A stretch of DNA of 41,998 nucleotides from Candidatus Fimicola merdigallinarum (lineage in GTDB: Bacteria; Bacillota; Clostridia; Lachnospirales; Anaerotignaceae), in NCBI GenBank assembly GCA_017694425.1, contig JADIMX010000106.1, forward strand, positions 1-41,998. The letters are read 5' to 3'. The translations under genes were made by a program, and so were the position numbers. Within the stretch, counting starts at the first letter, position 1, and each line of letters begins with the position of its first letter. The notes beneath the pieces are model-generated. The model was not told the DNA's origin and did no database searches. It saw only the letters and a list, made by a program, of their open reading frames with translations. Below, in pieces: positions 10,187 through 19,492 of this stretch.

Positions 10187-11510
10187 CTATACCTTTAAAT
10201 AGTATATTTAAAATATACACTACAAGAGTTATTCCCACAAACATATATTTAGTAGCTGGTTCAAACCATTTGCCTATTTTCTTCTTTCTTCCAAGCTGAA
10301 CCTGTTCTCTTGCAAAGCCTTTTTCACAAAGCCAGTAAAACATTATTCCGGCAATTAAAGCTCCAAGTGGTATTATATATATTGACACAGCGTCCATCCA
10401 ACTACCTACTGAATCTCCACTTTCAACAAATATACCTACACCTATTGTTATAGCAGAAACTATAAATGCTGATAAAAACCTTGAAAGTCCAAACTTCTCT
10501 TGTAACGCCTCAACAGGTGTTTCAAAAAGATTCATAAGTGATGTAATAGCAGCAAAAAGAACAGCTACAAAAAATAATACTGAAAAAATCTGTCCCATAG
10601 GCATAAGTGTAAAGACACTAGGCATTGTTATAAACATAAGTGCCGGACCTGATGCTGGGTCAAAGCCGAAAGAAAATACAGCCGGCATTATTACAAGACC
10701 TGCTAAAAGCGCTGCAAGGGTATCAAAAATAGCTACATTTTTAGCACATTTTAAAACGTCCTCATCTTTCTTTAAATAACTGCCATATACAATAGTACCT
10801 GAACCTGCTACAGAAAGAGAGAAAAACGCCTGTCCAAGGGCATATACCCAAGTATCAGGATTTTTTAAGTACTCCCAATTCGGATTGAAAAAGTATTTAT
10901 ATCCATAAGAGGCATTTTCAAGACTAAAAACTCTTATTGCAAGTATTATAAAAAGGAAAAAGAATGCCGGCATAAGAACCTTATTAACTCTCTCTATACC
11001 TTTTGAAATACCCATTGTCATCATAAAGAATACTATTAAAACACCTAGTATATGGTAAGGTATGCTACCAAAATTTTTAGAAATTTCAGAAAAATATTCT
11101 ACAGAATTGCTATTTATTGCAGAGCCAGTAACCGAACCTATAAAGAATCGTATTATCCAACCTACAACGACAGAATATCCTATTGCTATTCCAAGAGAAC
11201 CTAAAACTGGTATAATTCCAACTAATTCTCCCCACTTGCTACCTCTTTTTTCTGCTACTTTCTTAAATGCCCCCAAAGGGCCAGTTCCCATAGCTCTACC
11301 GAACGCCATTTCACCTGCAACCCCTGTAAAGCCTAAGAAAACTATGAATATACAGTAAGGTATAAGAAAAGCTCCTCCTCCGTACTGTCCTACACGATAT
11401 GGAAAAAGCCATATATTAGCCATACCGACAGCAGAACCTATACAGGCAAGTGTAAATCCAACTCTGGAGCTAAAGGTATCTCGACTTTTAACCTTTTCTT
11501 TGTCCTGCAT
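10182..11510 (-). CDS. Sodium-dependent (NSS/SNF) transporter
   Basis: FSSRVGFTLACIGSAVGMANIWLFPYRVGQYGGGAFLIPY is the SNF signature; multiple hydrophobic TM segments. Confidence 0.94.
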   Translation of the reverse strand: MQDKEKVKSRDTFSSRVGFTLACIGSAVGMANIWLFPYRVGQYGGGAFLIPYCIFIVFLGFTGVAGEMAFGRAMGTGPLGAFKKVAEKRGSKWGELVGIIPVLGSLGIAIGYSVVVGWIIRFFIGSVTGSAINSNSVEYFSEISKNFGSIPYHILGVLIVFFMMTMGISKGIERVNKVLMPAFFFLFIILAIRVFSLENASYGYKYFFNPNWEYLKNPDTWVYALGQAFFSLSVAGSGTIVYGSYLKKDEDVLKCAKNVAIFDTLAALLAGLVIMPAVFSFGFDPASGPALMFITMPSVFTLMPMGQIFSVLFFVAVLFAAITSLMNLFETPVEALQEKFGLSRFLSAFIVSAITIGVGIFVESGDSVGSWMDAVSIYIIPLGALIAGIMFYWLCEKGFAREQVQLGRKKKIGKWFEPATKYMFVGITLVVYILNILFKGIG

Positions 11511-11590
11511 AAAAATTATCCTCCTATTGTTTTACTAGATTAATATTATATCATAAAATTTCTTTAAATAAATTAAAATTTTAAAATAAA

Positions 11591-11625
11591 AAATACCCTT
11601 CGCATTAATTAGGCGAAAGGTATAC
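11591..11625 (-). terminator. Terminator of the spoIIIA operon
   Basis: AATACCCTTCGCattaattaGGCGAAAGGTATAC hairpin just beyond the spoIIIAH stop. Confidence 0.65.
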
Positions 11626-11632
11626 TTTTAAA

Positions 11633-12283
11633 TTAATTCTTTTTTAAAGTGCTTATTCTTATTTTATCGTCAGAAACCCCTGCTTTTCTCTTTACTATAT
11701 CCATAATCTGTGCTGTTTCAGCCTCAGTTAACTTATCCTTATCTACAACAACATCAACTGTTTCATCATCAATTCTAACATAAACTTCATTAAATCCTTT
11801 TGACTTTATCATAGCCTCTGCTGATGTTTCTTTTTCAATTCTTCCCTGTATCTCAAGCATAGACTCTGTACATTCGTTTTTCTTCTCCTCAGATATATTT
11901 TCATTGTTTATCATCTCTGTTAAAATATCTGTCTGTTTTGCCCTTGATTGCTCCCTTTCAAGTTTCGCCTCAGCAAAATACTTATCTGCATCAACATTTG
12001 AATTTACAAATATAGCTTCGCTCTCGTCAGTAGAAGCAGTTAAAGCTCCCTCGCCCTCTGCCATAGCCATATCTAAACTATCGTCTTCAGGCTCATTATC
12101 TGCAAGAGGTTGTATACTTCCGTCATCATTTAATATTGCGTAAGCATCCCCCTCCTCTGTTATGTTTAGTGCTGTTTTATTTGCACTTCCCTCCTTAGTT
12201 TCAGAAAAGTTTAAATATCCGGCAACAGCAACCATAATTGCAAGTGTTGTAACTATAACTTGATTTCTTTTTAATATAAACAT
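11633..12283 (-). CDS. spoIIIAH: Stage III sporulation protein AH (SpoIIIAH-like)
   Basis: MFILKRNQVIVTTLAIMVAVAGYLNF...; C-terminal GFNEVYVRIDDETVDVVVDKDKLTEAETAQIMDIVKRKAGV; operon position. Confidence 0.93.
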   Translation of the reverse strand: MFILKRNQVIVTTLAIMVAVAGYLNFSETKEGSANKTALNITEEGDAYAILNDDGSIQPLADNEPEDDSLDMAMAEGEGALTASTDESEAIFVNSNVDADKYFAEAKLEREQSRAKQTDILTEMINNENISEEKKNECTESMLEIQGRIEKETSAEAMIKSKGFNEVYVRIDDETVDVVVDKDKLTEAETAQIMDIVKRKAGVSDDKIRISTLKKN

Positions 12284-12296
12284 TTTTTCTTCCCCC

Positions 12297-12863
12297 TTAT
12301 TTCATTTTAAAAACTGCCACCTTATGAGATGGAATATTTAAAAGAGCCTGAGTTGCCTCAATAATAGCACCCTTTACATAAACATTGTCTGCTCCCTCAG
12401 AAACTATTAAAGCTCCCTGTACTTTAGGCATATTCTCCGAAAGCACAAAAGGTTCTTTAGTCCCTCCTGATGCTTCAACCGAAACTGTAGTTTCCTCAAT
12501 AACACTTTTAGTAGATAATGAATTTTCTCCTTTATCACTACTGCTTTCCTCTCTATTATCCTTTGCCACTACCTTTTCAGATGTATTCGCCATTGTAATC
12601 ATAACCTTTGTATTTCCTGCCCCCTCAATACTTGAAAGTATTTCAGATAGACGCTTTTCCAAATCCTTTCTTTGACTATCACCACTTGTGTTTACTGTTT
12701 CAATAGGTTTAATATCTTCATAATCATCAATTTTCTCATCATCTTTACTAAGCATAGAACTACTTATAATAAGAAGTAAAACACCTGTAACAAATAGTGC
12801 TAAAACATTCATCTTAAAATTTTTAGAAGAACTAAATATTTTTTTAAAAAAGTCAACTTTCAT
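12297..12863 (-). CDS. spoIIIAG: Stage III sporulation protein AG
   Basis: N-terminal TM, then DLEKRLSEILSSIEGAGNTKVMITMANTSEKVVAKD...; operon position. Confidence 0.92.
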   Translation of the reverse strand: MKVDFFKKIFSSSKNFKMNVLALFVTGVLLLIISSSMLSKDDEKIDDYEDIKPIETVNTSGDSQRKDLEKRLSEILSSIEGAGNTKVMITMANTSEKVVAKDNREESSSDKGENSLSTKSVIEETTVSVEASGGTKEPFVLSENMPKVQGALIVSEGADNVYVKGAIIEATQALLNIPSHKVAVFKMK

Positions 12864-12871
12864 ATACCCAC

Positions 12872-13309
12872 CTACTCATTTGTTTTTAATACAACATTAT
12901 CTATTTCGTACATATCTGAAACCATATTAAAAATATCATTTCCATCATATTCACTATCACAAATAATCGTTACACTTTCCCCCGAAACTACAGCCCTAGC
13001 CTTACCATCAGAAAAGTTATGTACAAAGGCTTCTATATCTTCCTTAGCCTTTTCATTGTATATATCCATAGCAAAATCTTTCATATCCTCATCATATATT
13101 TTCCCATAAGAATAATTAATCTTTATATCCTTATTTACAAAGTTTATTAATGGATTTAAGGCAACTGCAATTATAATAAGACCTGTAAATATATTTACAA
13201 ATTTTTTAAGGCTACCCTCAGGAAAAAGTATTTCAGCAAAGGAAACAAAAATCATAAATACTGCTATAACTTTTATATATGCTTTAAAATCTTCTAACAT
13301 TCTTAACAA
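12872..13309 (-). CDS. spoIIIAF: Stage III sporulation protein AF
   Basis: Two N-terminal TM segments (FAEILFPEGSLKKFVNIFTGLIIIAVALNPLINF) and operon position. Confidence 0.9.
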   Translation of the reverse strand: MLRMLEDFKAYIKVIAVFMIFVSFAEILFPEGSLKKFVNIFTGLIIIAVALNPLINFVNKDIKINYSYGKIYDEDMKDFAMDIYNEKAKEDIEAFVHNFSDGKARAVVSGESVTIICDSEYDGNDIFNMVSDMYEIDNVVLKTNE

Positions 13310-13320
13310 TCACCACTTTT

Positions 13321-14466
13321 TTAAATTATCCCTGAACTTACCATAATTATTATAGAAAAAGTAAATATTACTCCAGAAGTCAAAATAATCCCTATAAGTA
13401 TAGATGTAAATTCTGATGCACAATCTATACAACCTGTAAGTCTTTTATCACAAAAAGGCTCGGAAAAAGCACTTGCCAGCCTATACATAATATATATTGC
13501 AAACAATTTTACAAAAGGCAAAAAACATAAAATTATCATAAATATGATTACAAAAACTGTAATACACCCTTTTGTAGCCGTAAAAAGGGATAGTGTAGTT
13601 TTTACTGCACCCTCTATGGCATCACCTACAATAGGTATAGAGCCAGTTACACTCATTAACGTTTTCCCGAAAATTCCCGTAACCGTAGGAATAGCTATCT
13701 TTTGCAAGGAGAGTATAATCGTAAAAAGTATGGCAACGCCTTTTAAAATCATTGATATACATTTTTTCATAAACTCTGTTATAGATTTCAAAAAATTTCT
13801 TTCGGATATGTAAGTTATAAGCTCAAACACAGAAATAGTAACTGTAGAGGGAACTATAACCTTGGATATAAAACCTATTATAAAAGTTGACATTCCAGAT
13901 ATAAAAGGAGCTATAAAAACACCCTCTCCCACACTTCCTGTAGATATGGCAATACTTATAAAAACTGGTATAGTTATATTTAAAAATTCACCCATAGTTT
14001 TTACTGCGTCAATGGTTAACTCTGCACCTATTCGAAATATATCGCATATAGATAAAACCATTATCATATAGCATACATAAAACCCCATTTCGCCTACAGA
14101 TTTCCCACAAAATGATGAGGTCACACTTTTTAAAATAGAGCTTAAAACCATAACGCACATAATTCCACCAAATGTAGCTGTTGATTTTAAAATCTCCTTA
14201 AATAAATTTCTAAGTATAATACTAAAAATATATGAGGGTGATATATAAAAATCACCTTTCAAAATACTATCTACAAAAGTACCAAAACTCATTTTATCAA
14301 TACCGTCTATATCTTTTGACACATCTTCCATATACCTATCAATACGACTAACATCAACGCTTTCACCTACAATAGCCGATATATCTTCTTTCTGTATCTC
14401 TCCAAAAGCCTTTACATTCATAAATATGCACAAAGCTATACATATAAAAATAAGCCTTTTTCTCAA
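13321..14466 (-). CDS. spoIIIAE: Stage III sporulation protein AE
   Basis: Polytopic; LRNLFKEILKSTATFGGIMCVMVLSSILKS, TGSIPIVGDAIEGAVKT; operon position. Confidence 0.93.
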   Translation of the reverse strand: MRKRLIFICIALCIFMNVKAFGEIQKEDISAIVGESVDVSRIDRYMEDVSKDIDGIDKMSFGTFVDSILKGDFYISPSYIFSIILRNLFKEILKSTATFGGIMCVMVLSSILKSVTSSFCGKSVGEMGFYVCYMIMVLSICDIFRIGAELTIDAVKTMGEFLNITIPVFISIAISTGSVGEGVFIAPFISGMSTFIIGFISKVIVPSTVTISVFELITYISERNFLKSITEFMKKCISMILKGVAILFTIILSLQKIAIPTVTGIFGKTLMSVTGSIPIVGDAIEGAVKTTLSLFTATKGCITVFVIIFMIILCFLPFVKLFAIYIMYRLASAFSEPFCDKRLTGCIDCASEFTSILIGIILTSGVIFTFSIIIMVSSGII

Positions 14467-14478
14467 ATAAACCTCCCC

Positions 14479-14865
14479 CTAAGCAAGAAGTGATGTAACT
14501 GTATCTAAAATAGCCTTTATTATAGGAATTGAAAGACTTAATATTATTAGCTTTCCTCCCAACTCAATTTTTGATGCAATAGAGCCAAACTCTGCATCTT
14601 TACATATTTGAATTGCAAACTCAGATATATATGCAACAGCTATAACTTTCATAACTATTCTCATATATAAAAAATCAAGTCCCGTTCTCTCGTATACACT
14701 TTCAATAAAGACTATGCTCTCCGTAAGTATTTCTAATATTTGAAAAACTATTAAAATACCTGTAATCATAGCTACTAATATAGAAAACTCTTTCGAGTAA
14801 TTTTTAATAGACAAAGCTATAAATGTACCTATAACACCTATTGAAACAATTCTTATAATATCCAT
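14479..14865 (-). CDS. spoIIIAD: Stage III sporulation protein AD
   Basis: Small polytopic; YMRIVMKVIAVAYISEFAIQICKDAEFGSIASKIELGGKLIILSLSIPI. Confidence 0.93.
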   Translation of the reverse strand: MDIIRIVSIGVIGTFIALSIKNYSKEFSILVAMITGILIVFQILEILTESIVFIESVYERTGLDFLYMRIVMKVIAVAYISEFAIQICKDAEFGSIASKIELGGKLIILSLSIPIIKAILDTVTSLLA

Positions 14866-14876
14866 AAGCCTAACCT

Positions 14877-15071
14877 CTAAAGCTGAAACAAGGTCTGAAC
14901 TGTGTCAAAAAGATTACTTATATAATGTATTACCCAAAAAAGAACAACCACAAGACCTGCTAAAGTCGTCATCATAGCTTGTTCCTCCCTACCAGCTCGT
15001 ATTAAAACTTGATTTAATACTGCTACTAATATTCCCACCGCTGCAATTCTAAAAACAATACTTATATCCAT
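14877..15071 (-). CDS. spoIIIAC: Stage III sporulation protein AC
   Basis: 64 aa two-TM protein IVFRIAAVGILVAVLNQVLIRAGREEQAMMTTLAGLVVVL. Confidence 0.93.
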   Translation of the reverse strand: MDISIVFRIAAVGILVAVLNQVLIRAGREEQAMMTTLAGLVVVLFWVIHYISNLFDTVQTLFQL

Positions 15072-15082
15072 AAACTATCCCC

Positions 15083-15604
15083 CTAAAAAAGAATAATAAC
15101 CACCAAAAGACCGGATAAAACCCCCATACTTCTATATAGCTTTCTCATTTTTTCAAAACGCTCTCTCAAAGATTTCAACGTCAAATCTATGTAATCTATA
15201 GCCGTATGACCTATACTTTCCTGATTTTCATAATCAAGATAACCTAAAGTCTTTCCAAAGTATTTAAAGGCTTCTATATCCTCATTAGAAAACCTAGAAT
15301 TAGGAAAAACTTCATTTAAAGACTTGTCCCAAGCCTCCCTAGAACTTTCAAATGTATACCGAAAAAGATAATCCCCAGTTTTACCAAATACTTCAGCCGA
15401 AACCCCCGAAAGCCTTTTAGAAATATCTTTCATAACCTCGTCTAAAGGTAAATGTGTATACCTCATACTACTTGAAAAAAGATTAAAACCTTTCTTCATC
15501 TCCTCCAAATCGTCTATTCTTCTTTTATCGCAATACTCTATATAAAAGGCACACAATACCGTTGAAAAAATGACTATACACGAACCTATAATCTTAAAAA
15601 TCAC
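15083..15604 (-). CDS. spoIIIAB: Stage III sporulation protein AB
   Basis: Operon position; C-terminal YRSMGVLSGLLVVIILF; SpoIIIAB-like size. Confidence 0.9.
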   Translation of the reverse strand: MIFKIIGSCIVIFSTVLCAFYIEYCDKRRIDDLEEMKKGFNLFSSSMRYTHLPLDEVMKDISKRLSGVSAEVFGKTGDYLFRYTFESSREAWDKSLNEVFPNSRFSNEDIEAFKYFGKTLGYLDYENQESIGHTAIDYIDLTLKSLRERFEKMRKLYRSMGVLSGLLVVIILF

Positions 15605-15608
15605 ATTA

Positions 15609-16535
15609 TCACCCCTTATATATCAATGACCTATTTTTATCATATATAGAAAAACTAGAACCTCTTTTTCCTAAAACTACATATCTATCAAAATACTTTT
15701 CATTTATAATAGTTGATAATGACTTTTTCATTTCTATATCATATATATCATTACCGTGAACTGTACATATTACAGAAACACCGGAATTAAAGGCTTGTAC
15801 CATAGCTTTTACATCTTCCTCTGTACCTATTTCATCAACCGCTATAACTTGTGGTGACATACTTCTTATAGCCATTTCCATTCCAAAAACCTTTGGGCAA
15901 CCGTCAAGAACATCTGTCCTTAAACCTAAGTCGTTTTTAACCTCTCCCATAACACCGCCACCTATTTCACTCCTCTCATCAATAAAGCATACATTTCTAC
16001 CACTATTACTTATATTTCTTCCTATATCTCTTAAAATAGTCGTTTTGCCATAGGCTGGTGGAGATATTATCATTGTATTATTGACCTTTTTTTCATCAGC
16101 TATAAACCTCATAATATTATGGCTACAACCTTTTAACTCTCTTGATATTCTTATATTTATTCCCGTAATACCTTTTATAGTCTTAACTTGTCCCTTTTCA
16201 AGTACTACTCGCCCTACTATTCCTGCCCTATGCCCCCCTCTTATCGTTATAAATCCCCTCTTTACATCTTCATCAAAGGCATACATAGAGTATCGGCTCA
16301 TAAGTTCCACTGTTTTATTTATGTCATCTTTTTCAACTTTTATAGCATTATCTATATTTCTAGTTTTTTTAAAGTTATTATCAACAAAATACTCTCCCTC
16401 ATTGGTCATAAATATTAAAGGTTTTCCCGTTCTAATCCTTATTTCATAAATCTTTTCATAATCTTCATTGCTAAAGACCTCTGCACTTCTTTTAACAATG
16501 CCTCCAAGTGAATTTAAAAGCTCGTCCTTTATCAT
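15609..16535 (-). CDS. spoIIIAA: Stage III sporulation protein AA (ATPase)
   Basis: GGHRAGIVGRVV, MIISPPAYGKTTILRDIGRNIS (Walker A), CFIDERSEIGG, VIAVDEIGTEEDVKAM. Confidence 0.95.
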   Translation of the reverse strand: MIKDELLNSLGGIVKRSAEVFSNEDYEKIYEIRIRTGKPLIFMTNEGEYFVDNNFKKTRNIDNAIKVEKDDINKTVELMSRYSMYAFDEDVKRGFITIRGGHRAGIVGRVVLEKGQVKTIKGITGINIRISRELKGCSHNIMRFIADEKKVNNTMIISPPAYGKTTILRDIGRNISNSGRNVCFIDERSEIGGGVMGEVKNDLGLRTDVLDGCPKVFGMEMAIRSMSPQVIAVDEIGTEEDVKAMVQAFNSGVSVICTVHGNDIYDIEMKKSLSTIINEKYFDRYVVLGKRGSSFSIYDKNRSLIYKG

Positions 16536-16628
16536 TTTTACACCACCTTTTTTACCAATATATATATTAACTTCATAATTTATGAAATTTTTTTAATGTA
16601 AAACCCTACCTTTTTCCGCAATTTGTGA

Positions 16629-16634
16629 TATAAT
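16629..16634 (+). promoter_or_regulatory. Extended -10 promoter for the LytTR gene
   Basis: TGATATAAT (TGnTATAAT) about 55 bp upstream of the inferred ATT start; -35 weak. Confidence 0.5.
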
Positions 16635-16688
16635 TCTTATAAAATATCCACAATACGACAAATTTATAGCATTACAGGAGGGATTATT

Positions 16689-17213
16689 ATTTTTAATATA
16701 CTTTTATTAAATGATGGGCTAGATATAGACCACGAAAATATAAAATCTTTATTACCTGAAAAAGCTTCAAAAGCAAATATAATTGAAGTAGCTAATGTAG
16801 ATGATGCAGAATATCTTTTTAATAAAACTAAAATCCATATGCTTATAGTTACTAAGCCTGTAGATTTTCCATATAAAAATAAAAATGACTTTTTAACATT
16901 AAACAACTACGGAAAATTTACGAGAATAAAATACTCAGATATAATATTTATAGAATCTGATAAACACCGTTGCATCATTCATAAGACTGATAACTCTTCC
17001 ATAATTATACCTATACCAATAAGTCAAATAATTGATATGACTAAAAACTCACCTTTAATTAGATGTCACAGGTCTTACATTATAAATATGGAAAAGATAT
17101 CAACTATAGATAAAACAACTGCTACTTGGATAGTTAAATTCAATAAATCTAATAAACTTGCATTTATAAGTAGAAGCTACAGACCAGAAATAATAAAATT
17201 TCTCAATAAATAA
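16689..17213 (+). CDS. LytTR DNA-binding domain regulator with short N-terminal extension; inferred ATT start
   Basis: Frame open from 16629 with no ATG/GTG/TTG/CTG until 16839. AGGAGG at 16676-16681 precedes ATTATTATT. C-terminal FTRIKYSDIIFIESDKHRCIIHKTDNSSIIIPIPISQIIDM..LIRCHRSYIINMEKI is a LytTR domain. Confidence 0.75.
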   Translation: MFNILLLNDGLDIDHENIKSLLPEKASKANIIEVANVDDAEYLFNKTKIHMLIVTKPVDFPYKNKNDFLTLNNYGKFTRIKYSDIIFIESDKHRCIIHKTDNSSIIIPIPISQIIDMTKNSPLIRCHRSYIINMEKISTIDKTTATWIVKFNKSNKLAFISRSYRPEIIKFLNK

Positions 17214-17286
17214 TTAAAAAAGTGGTGATATTACAGCATTGTAGTATGACCACTTTCAATTTATCACTTTAAAGTGTGTTAGCGTA

Positions 17287-17315
17287 TTGACACCCCTCTT
17301 TTTAAGAGTTACAAT
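17287..17315 (+). promoter_or_regulatory. Sigma-A type promoter for the aroF-tyrA-aroA operon
   Basis: TTGACA (17287-17292), 17 bp spacer, TACAAT (17310-17315). Confidence 0.7.
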
Positions 17316-17361
17316 AGTTGCTATATCATTAGATATATATAATCTTTAAGGGGGAAATAAA

Positions 17362-18378
17362 ATGATAGTAGTTATGAAACCAAACTCCACTAAGGAGCAT
17401 ATTGACAATGTAGTAAAAACAGCCCACGAGTTAGGTTTAGAAGCTCACCTTTCTAAGGGCGAGGAGGTAACACTTATAGGTATTGTAGGAGATAAAGAAA
17501 AATTTATACAAAAAAATCCTCAGATTATGCCTGGTGTTGAACGAATTATTACTGTAAGTGAATCTTATAAACTTGCAAATAAAAAGTTCCACCCAGAGCC
17601 AACAGTTATTGATGTTAGAGGTGTAAAAATCGGAGGAGATAATTTCGTTATTATGGCAGGTCCTTGTGCTGTTGAAAGCAAGGAACAGCTTTTAGAAAGT
17701 GCATTAGCCGGAAAAAGAGCCGGTGCACAGATTTTAAGAGGTGGTGCATACAAACCTCGTACTTCACCATACTCTTTTCAAGGTCTTGAAGAAGACGGTT
17801 TAAAATATATGGCAGAAGTTAGAGATATAACAGGTATGCCTGTTGTAAGCGAGGTTACAAGTATAAACGCAATAGATACAGCTAAAGATTACGTTGACAT
17901 TCTTCAAATTGGTGCTAGAAATATGCAGAATTTCGAGCTTTTAAAGGCTGCCGGCAAAACAGGTATGCCTGTACTTTTAAAAAGAGGACTTTCTGCAACA
18001 ATAGAAGAATGGCTTAACGCAGCTGAATATATAATGAGTTCAGGTAGCGACAAGGTTATACTCTGCGAGAGAGGTATTAGAACTTACGAAACAAGTACAA
18101 GAAACACTTTAGATATTAGTGCTGTGCCTGTTTTAAGGTCAAAAACACACCTTCCTATTATTGTAGACCCAAGCCACGCAACAGGTGTTAGAGATTACGT
18201 ATCACCACTTTGTAAGGCATCAGTTGCTGTAGGTGCTGACGGTCTTATGGTAGAGGTACACCCAAATCCGGCTTGTGCTTTATCTGACGGTCCACAGTCA
18301 TTAAATCCTGATGACTTCAAAAAAGTATGTGATGAACTTAGACCATTTATAACTCTTGCAGGAAGGAAGTTTGAGTAA
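17362..18378 (+). CDS. aroF: 3-deoxy-7-phosphoheptulonate synthase (AroF/AroQ-associated type)
   Basis: N-terminal regulatory-like domain, then [38 protein letters not shown]. Confidence 0.95.
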   Translation: MIVVMKPNSTKEHIDNVVKTAHELGLEAHLSKGEEVTLIGIVGDKEKFIQKNPQIMPGVERIITVSESYKLANKKFHPEPTVIDVRGVKIGGDNFVIMAGPCAVESKEQLLESALAGKRAGAQILRGGAYKPRTSPYSFQGLEEDGLKYMAEVRDITGMPVVSEVTSINAIDTAKDYVDILQIGARNMQNFELLKAAGKTGMPVLLKRGLSATIEEWLNAAEYIMSSGSDKVILCERGIRTYETSTRNTLDISAVPVLRSKTHLPIIVDPSHATGVRDYVSPLCKASVAVGADGLMVEVHPNPACALSDGPQSLNPDDFKKVCDELRPFITLAGRKFE

Positions 18379-19473
18379 ATGTTTAAAAAAGCAGGTATTA
18401 TAGGTTTAGGGCTTATTGGAGGTTCTCTTGCAAAGGCTTTAAAAAACAGATATGGTATTGAAAAAATAGTAGCCTGCAACAGAAATGAAGATGTACTCAA
18501 ATTAGCCTATTCCGAGGGTGTAATTGATGAATATTCAACTACTGTAAATGAAATGTTTAAAGGTTGTGATATTGTAATCATATGTACACCTGTAAGTAAA
18601 ATTTTTGACTATGCAAAGGAACTTACAAAGTATATAGATAAAAACTGTATAGTTACAGATGTTGGCAGTACAAAACTTAAAATATATGAAAATATGAAAA
18701 CTATTTCAGACAAAATAACATACATAGGTGGCCACCCTATGACAGGTTCTGAAAGATTTAGGTATAACGCATCAAAGGAGCATATTTTCGAAAATGCTTA
18801 CTATATTATGACACCTTCAGATGATACTCCTGAAGATAAAATATTATTGTTAAAAGATATGATAGAAAAAATAGGTGCTATACCAATTATTATATCTCCA
18901 GAGGAACACGACTATGTTACAGCATCTATAAGCCACGTTCCTCACGTATTAGCATCTGCCCTCGTAAATACTGTTAAAAATCTTGATACAGACCGAGGGT
19001 ATATGCACCTTTTGGCAGCTGGAGGCTTCAGAGATACTACAAGAATAGCCTCCTCTAGCCCTGATATGTGGGAAAACATATGTATAGAAAACAAAGATAA
19101 CATAATAAGTGTTTTAAATTCCTTTGAGGAAGTTATAAAAAATGCCAAAACTATAATAGAAAACTGTGACGAAAAATCTATATACAATTTCTTTGAAAAT
19201 GCTAAAAATTATAGGGATTCTTTCGCAACATCTACACCTAAAGATTATGCAAGAAGATATGAAATAACAGTTGATGTTATTGATAAACCGGGAAGTATAG
19301 CAATTATATCTGTTCTTCTTTCTAGCAATAACATAAACATTAAAAATATGGGAATACTTAACAGTCGTGATACTGAAGACGGCGTTTTATACGTTGCCTT
19401 CGATACAGAAGAACAGCGTCAAAAAAGTATATCCCTACTTCGCAGTATGAATTATGAAGTTAATGAAAAATGA
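18379..19473 (+). CDS. tyrA: Prephenate dehydrogenase with C-terminal ACT-like domain
   Basis: [38 protein letters not shown]-like [25 protein letters not shown]. Confidence 0.93.
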   Translation: MFKKAGIIGLGLIGGSLAKALKNRYGIEKIVACNRNEDVLKLAYSEGVIDEYSTTVNEMFKGCDIVIICTPVSKIFDYAKELTKYIDKNCIVTDVGSTKLKIYENMKTISDKITYIGGHPMTGSERFRYNASKEHIFENAYYIMTPSDDTPEDKILLLKDMIEKIGAIPIIISPEEHDYVTASISHVPHVLASALVNTVKNLDTDRGYMHLLAAGGFRDTTRIASSSPDMWENICIENKDNIISVLNSFEEVIKNAKTIIENCDEKSIYNFFENAKNYRDSFATSTPKDYARRYEITVDVIDKPGSIAIISVLLSSNNINIKNMGILNSRDTEDGVLYVAFDTEEQRQKSISLLRSMNYEVNEK

Positions 19474-19492
19474 TTAAAGGACTGATTTTAAT

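Noticed and set aside
16536-16600. Possible SigE promoter for spoIIIAA (CATAAATT -10-like)
   Set aside because: Expected on biological grounds, but the -35 match is poor in such AT-rich sequence; not confident enough to list.
16664-16906. 80-aa minus-strand ORF overlapping the LytTR gene start
   Set aside because: No SD or domain; the plus-strand frame has promoter, SD and domain support.
17214-17286. Possible aromatic amino-acid attenuator or T-box upstream of aroF
   Set aside because: Only a weak AAAGTGGT..ACCACTTT hairpin, upstream of the promoter; no T-box sequence or leader peptide was identified.
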